64,000 nt of DNA from Mesorhizobium sp. (lineage in GTDB: Bacteria > Pseudomonadota > Alphaproteobacteria > Rhizobiales > Rhizobiaceae): NCBI GenBank assembly GCA_004020645.1, contig SAQL01000001.1:337176-401175 (forward strand), written 5' to 3'. The position numbers and the translations under genes were made by a program. Below the pieces are notes generated by a model, which was given only the letters and a program-made list of their open reading frames with translations, did not search any database and was not told the origin of the DNA. Every line of letters begins with the position of its first letter. Position 1 is the stretch's first letter. This document shows positions 62,008 to 64,000 of the stretch, one piece after another.

Positions 62008-63009
62008 TCAGTTGCCGATCGTGGCGACGAGCAGGGCCTTGATCGTATGCATCCGGTTTTCGGCCTGGTCGAAGACGATCGACGCAGACGACTCGAACAC
62101 CTCGTCCGTGACCTCCATGCAGTCGATGCCGTATTCCCGTGAGATGAACGCACCCACCTCCGTATCGGTGTCATGGAACGCCGGCAGGCAATGCATGAAT
62201 TTGACGTGCGGGTTGCCGGCGCCAGCCATCACTTCGCGGGTTACCCGGTAGGGCGTCAAAAGACGAATGCGTTCGGCCCAGCCGGATTTGTCCTCGCCCA
62301 TCGACATCCAGACGTCGGTGTAGACGAAGTCGGCGCCCTGGACGCAGCCCATCACGTCTTCGTCCAGCCTGAAGCGGCCGCCGCTATGGTCGGCGAGTTC
62401 CCTGACATGGGTGCAGAATCCCTCGTCCGGCCAAAGCTCCCTGGGCGAGGCGATGCGCATGTCAATGCCGACCTTCGCTGCCCCGAGCGCCAGCGACAGC
62501 GCGACATTGTCGCGACCCTCGCCGACAAAGGTCACCGTCACGTCCGAAATATGCTTGTGCGTGAACTCGCGCATGGTCATCAAATCGGCGAGGATCTGGG
62601 TCGGATGCGCCTCGTCGGTGAGACCGTTATAGACGGGCACGCCGGCATGTGCGGCAAGCAATTCGGCCTGGTGCTGGCCAAAGCCCCGATATTCGATTGC
62701 GTCGTACATCCGCCCGAGTACGCGGGCGGTATCCTTCATCGATTCCTTGTGGCCGATGTGGCTGCCGCTGGGACCGAAATAGGTGACATGGGCACCTTGG
62801 TCATAGGCTGCCACTTCGAAGCCCGTGCGTGTGCGCGTTGAATCCTTTTCGAAGATCAGCGCGATGTTTTTGCGGGTGAGACGCGGTATCTCGTGCCCGG
62901 CGAGCTTGGCCGCTTTGAGATCAGCCGCCAGCTTCAGAAGAAATCGGATCTCGTCGGCCGTGAGATCGTCCAGGGTCAGGACAGAGCGGCCGTGAAGATT
63001 GATCGACAC
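62008..63009 (-). CDS. arcB: Catabolic ornithine carbamoyltransferase
   Basis: A 333-residue transcarbamylase. Carbamoyl-phosphate loop [20 protein letters not shown], second-domain motif [16 protein letters not shown], and ornithine-loop [14 protein letters not shown]. The start is the GTG ending at 63009 ([20 protein letters not shown]), preceded by AGGAAAT. In this operon it cleaves citrulline phosphorolytically to ornithine and carbamoyl phosphate. It sits between arcA and arcC. Confidence 0.93.
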   Translation of the reverse strand: MSINLHGRSVLTLDDLTADEIRFLLKLAADLKAAKLAGHEIPRLTRKNIALIFEKDSTRTRTGFEVAAYDQGAHVTYFGPSGSHIGHKESMKDTARVLGRMYDAIEYRGFGQHQAELLAAHAGVPVYNGLTDEAHPTQILADLMTMREFTHKHISDVTVTFVGEGRDNVALSLALGAAKVGIDMRIASPRELWPDEGFCTHVRELADHSGGRFRLDEDVMGCVQGADFVYTDVWMSMGEDKSGWAERIRLLTPYRVTREVMAGAGNPHVKFMHCLPAFHDTDTEVGAFISREYGIDCMEVTDEVFESSASIVFDQAENRMHTIKALLVATIGN

Positions 63010-63026
63010 GGGGATTTCCTTTCGGG

Positions 63027-64000
63027 TCAAATCGGGTCGCGGGCAATGGGACAGGTCATGCAATGCCCGCCGCCGCGACCGCGACTGAGCTCGGCGCCCT
63101 CGACGGTGATGACTTCAATCCCGGCGCGGCGCAGAAGCGTATTGGTGTAGACGTTGCGGTCGTAGCCGATGACCACGCCGGGCTCGAGAGCAACGACGTT
63201 GTTGCCATCATCCCATTGCTCGCGCTCGGCCTCATAACGGTCGCCACCGGTGGCGATGATCCGCAGCGATTTCAATCCAAGGGCTTGGGCAACAACCTCT
63301 GTGAACGGTTTTGTCTCGTCCGTGACCTCGACCGTTGCCGCTCCGTCGCCCGGCCGCAGCGAGAAGGTGCGCAGCCGCTCGACCACCGGCGGGTACATCG
63401 TGACCAGATCGCGGTCGCAGAAGGTGAAGACGGTGTCGAGATGCATGAAGCTGCGGTCCCGCGGCATCAGCGCGGCGATCACGCGCGTCGCTTCGCCAGC
63501 AGCGAACAGGCTGCGTGCGAGGCCGCCCACGGCTTGTGGCGTGGTCCGCTCTCCCATGCCGACGAGAACCGTTCCATCGCCGATGGGCATGACGTCTCCG
63601 CCTTCCAGGCTGATGCCGGTTCCCGGATCAGGTGAAACGAAGGAGATGCCGCTGTCGCGAAAGCGGGAGTGGAAGCGGTAGACGGCTTCGACATTGGCTG
63701 CTTCCGGCCGCCTCGCGGGCCAGTACATGGCATTCACCGAGGTCGAGCCATAAATCCAGCAGGAACTGTCGCGGGTGAAAAGCTGGTTCGGCAGCGGTGG
63801 AAGCACGAAGTCCTGGGGTGCGAGCGTCCTTCCGGTCAATCCTCTTGGTTCGAAAGGCAGCTCTGCGCGAGCGATGCCGCCGACAAGATAGGACGCCAGT
63901 TGCGGCGAGGGCATCTCGTTGAGCCACCCCCGCATCTCGTCGACCATGTCGAGCCCGACGACACCGGGATGGATCCGGCGATCAAGAAGCCAGTCGCGGG
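63027..64000 (-). CDS. arcA: Arginine deiminase, 5' partial
   Basis: The minus-strand frame stays open to the window edge, so the N-terminus lies outside. [35 protein letters not shown], and the catalytic-cysteine loop [19 protein letters not shown] at the C-terminus identify arginine deiminase, which converts arginine to citrulline and ammonia. Upstream residues [20 protein letters not shown] also fit. First enzyme of arcABC; arcB starts 18 bp after its stop. The operon promoter, probably with an FNR/FixK site, is beyond the window. Confidence 0.95.
   Translation of the reverse strand, partial: RDWLLDRRIHPGVVGLDMVDEMRGWLNEMPSPQLASYLVGGIARAELPFEPRGLTGRTLAPQDFVLPPLPNQLFTRDSSCWIYGSTSVNAMYWPARRPEAANVEAVYRFHSRFRDSGISFVSPDPGTGISLEGGDVMPIGDGTVLVGMGERTTPQAVGGLARSLFAAGEATRVIAALMPRDRSFMHLDTVFTFCDRDLVTMYPPVVERLRTFSLRPGDGAATVEVTDETKPFTEVVAQALGLKSLRIIATGGDRYEAEREQWDDGNNVVALEPGVVIGYDRNVYTNTLLRRAGIEVITVEGAELSRGRGGGHCMTCPIARDPI

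Noticed and set aside
1..64000. CRISPR arrays, tRNA, rRNA or prophage modules
   Set aside because: No regularly spaced repeats, cloverleaf-like genes, rRNA segments or phage structural genes were recognised by eye.

Overview
The window reads as accessory chromosome or megaplasmid DNA from an alphaproteobacterium of the Hyphomicrobiales, most likely a Mesorhizobium-like rhizobial relative. The reasons are high GC content, a MucR/Ros-type regulator with the variant CLED zinc knuckle, FixK-type Crp/Fnr regulators, a BigR-Blh sulfide module, an alphaproteobacterial LexA box (GAAC-N7-GAAC) and dense rhizobial-style transporter genes. The genus is inferred; no rRNA, tRNA or CRISPR array was seen.

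Layout. 1-4.3 kb: end of a peptide/opine-type ABC importer (binding protein, two permeases) plus an FAD amine oxidase. 4.7-8.4 kb: a frameshifted GNAT gene, mucR and a KefB-like antiporter. 9.3-13.3 kb: XRE regulator, SulP transporter, decayed peptidyl-prolyl isomerase and a membrane-anchored alpha/beta hydrolase. 13.7-21.6 kb: universal stress protein, MBL/beta-CASP nuclease, phosphoketolase and a P-type ATPase. 22-27 kb: DUF6064 membrane protein, a FixK-like regulator, frameshifted CDP-archaeol synthase-like gene, metallophosphoesterase, cytochrome c and two decayed genes. 27.3-32.3 kb: HlyD/RbbA/YhhJ-type exporter. 32.8-36.4 kb: SHOCT protein, two Hsp20 genes, a HemG-like flavodoxin and a PNPOx-like protein. 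36.8-40.3 kb: BigR-Blh-YeeE-YedE sulfide cluster, with a SulP gene cut by an IS110-family remnant. 40.4-43.8 kb: a dead SOS-box gene, an aldehyde dehydrogenase and an AcoR-like GAF regulator lacking the AAA+ domain. 44-46 kb: second FixK-like regulator and second alpha/beta hydrolase. 46.5-50.8 kb: MacAB-like exporter. 51-53 kb: CBS-BON protein and a Glycoamylase-family protein. 53-59.6 kb: copper cluster (P1B ATPase, multicopper oxidase, isoprenylcysteine methyltransferase-like protein, DUF2933, DUF5676, DUF305, Cys-rich secreted protein). 59.7-61 kb: unusual ATP-grasp-like protein. 61-64 kb: arginine deiminase pathway genes arcC, arcB and partial arcA.

Unifying theme. Eleven sites match the FNR/FixK consensus TTGAT-N4-ATCAA at 8 to 10 of 10 positions, three of them perfectly, and nearly all lie 50-110 bp before a start codon. 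Together with two cysteine-free FixK-type regulators that share a conserved upstream block, this suggests an oxygen-limitation regulon. It would combine stress proteins, phosphoketolase and arginine fermentation for ATP, exporters, copper handling and several genes of unknown function.

Gene decay is heavy. About ten genes are frameshifted, internally deleted or truncated, which points to an ageing accessory island; single-base sequencing errors cannot be excluded for the Hsp20 and CDP-archaeol synthase cases.
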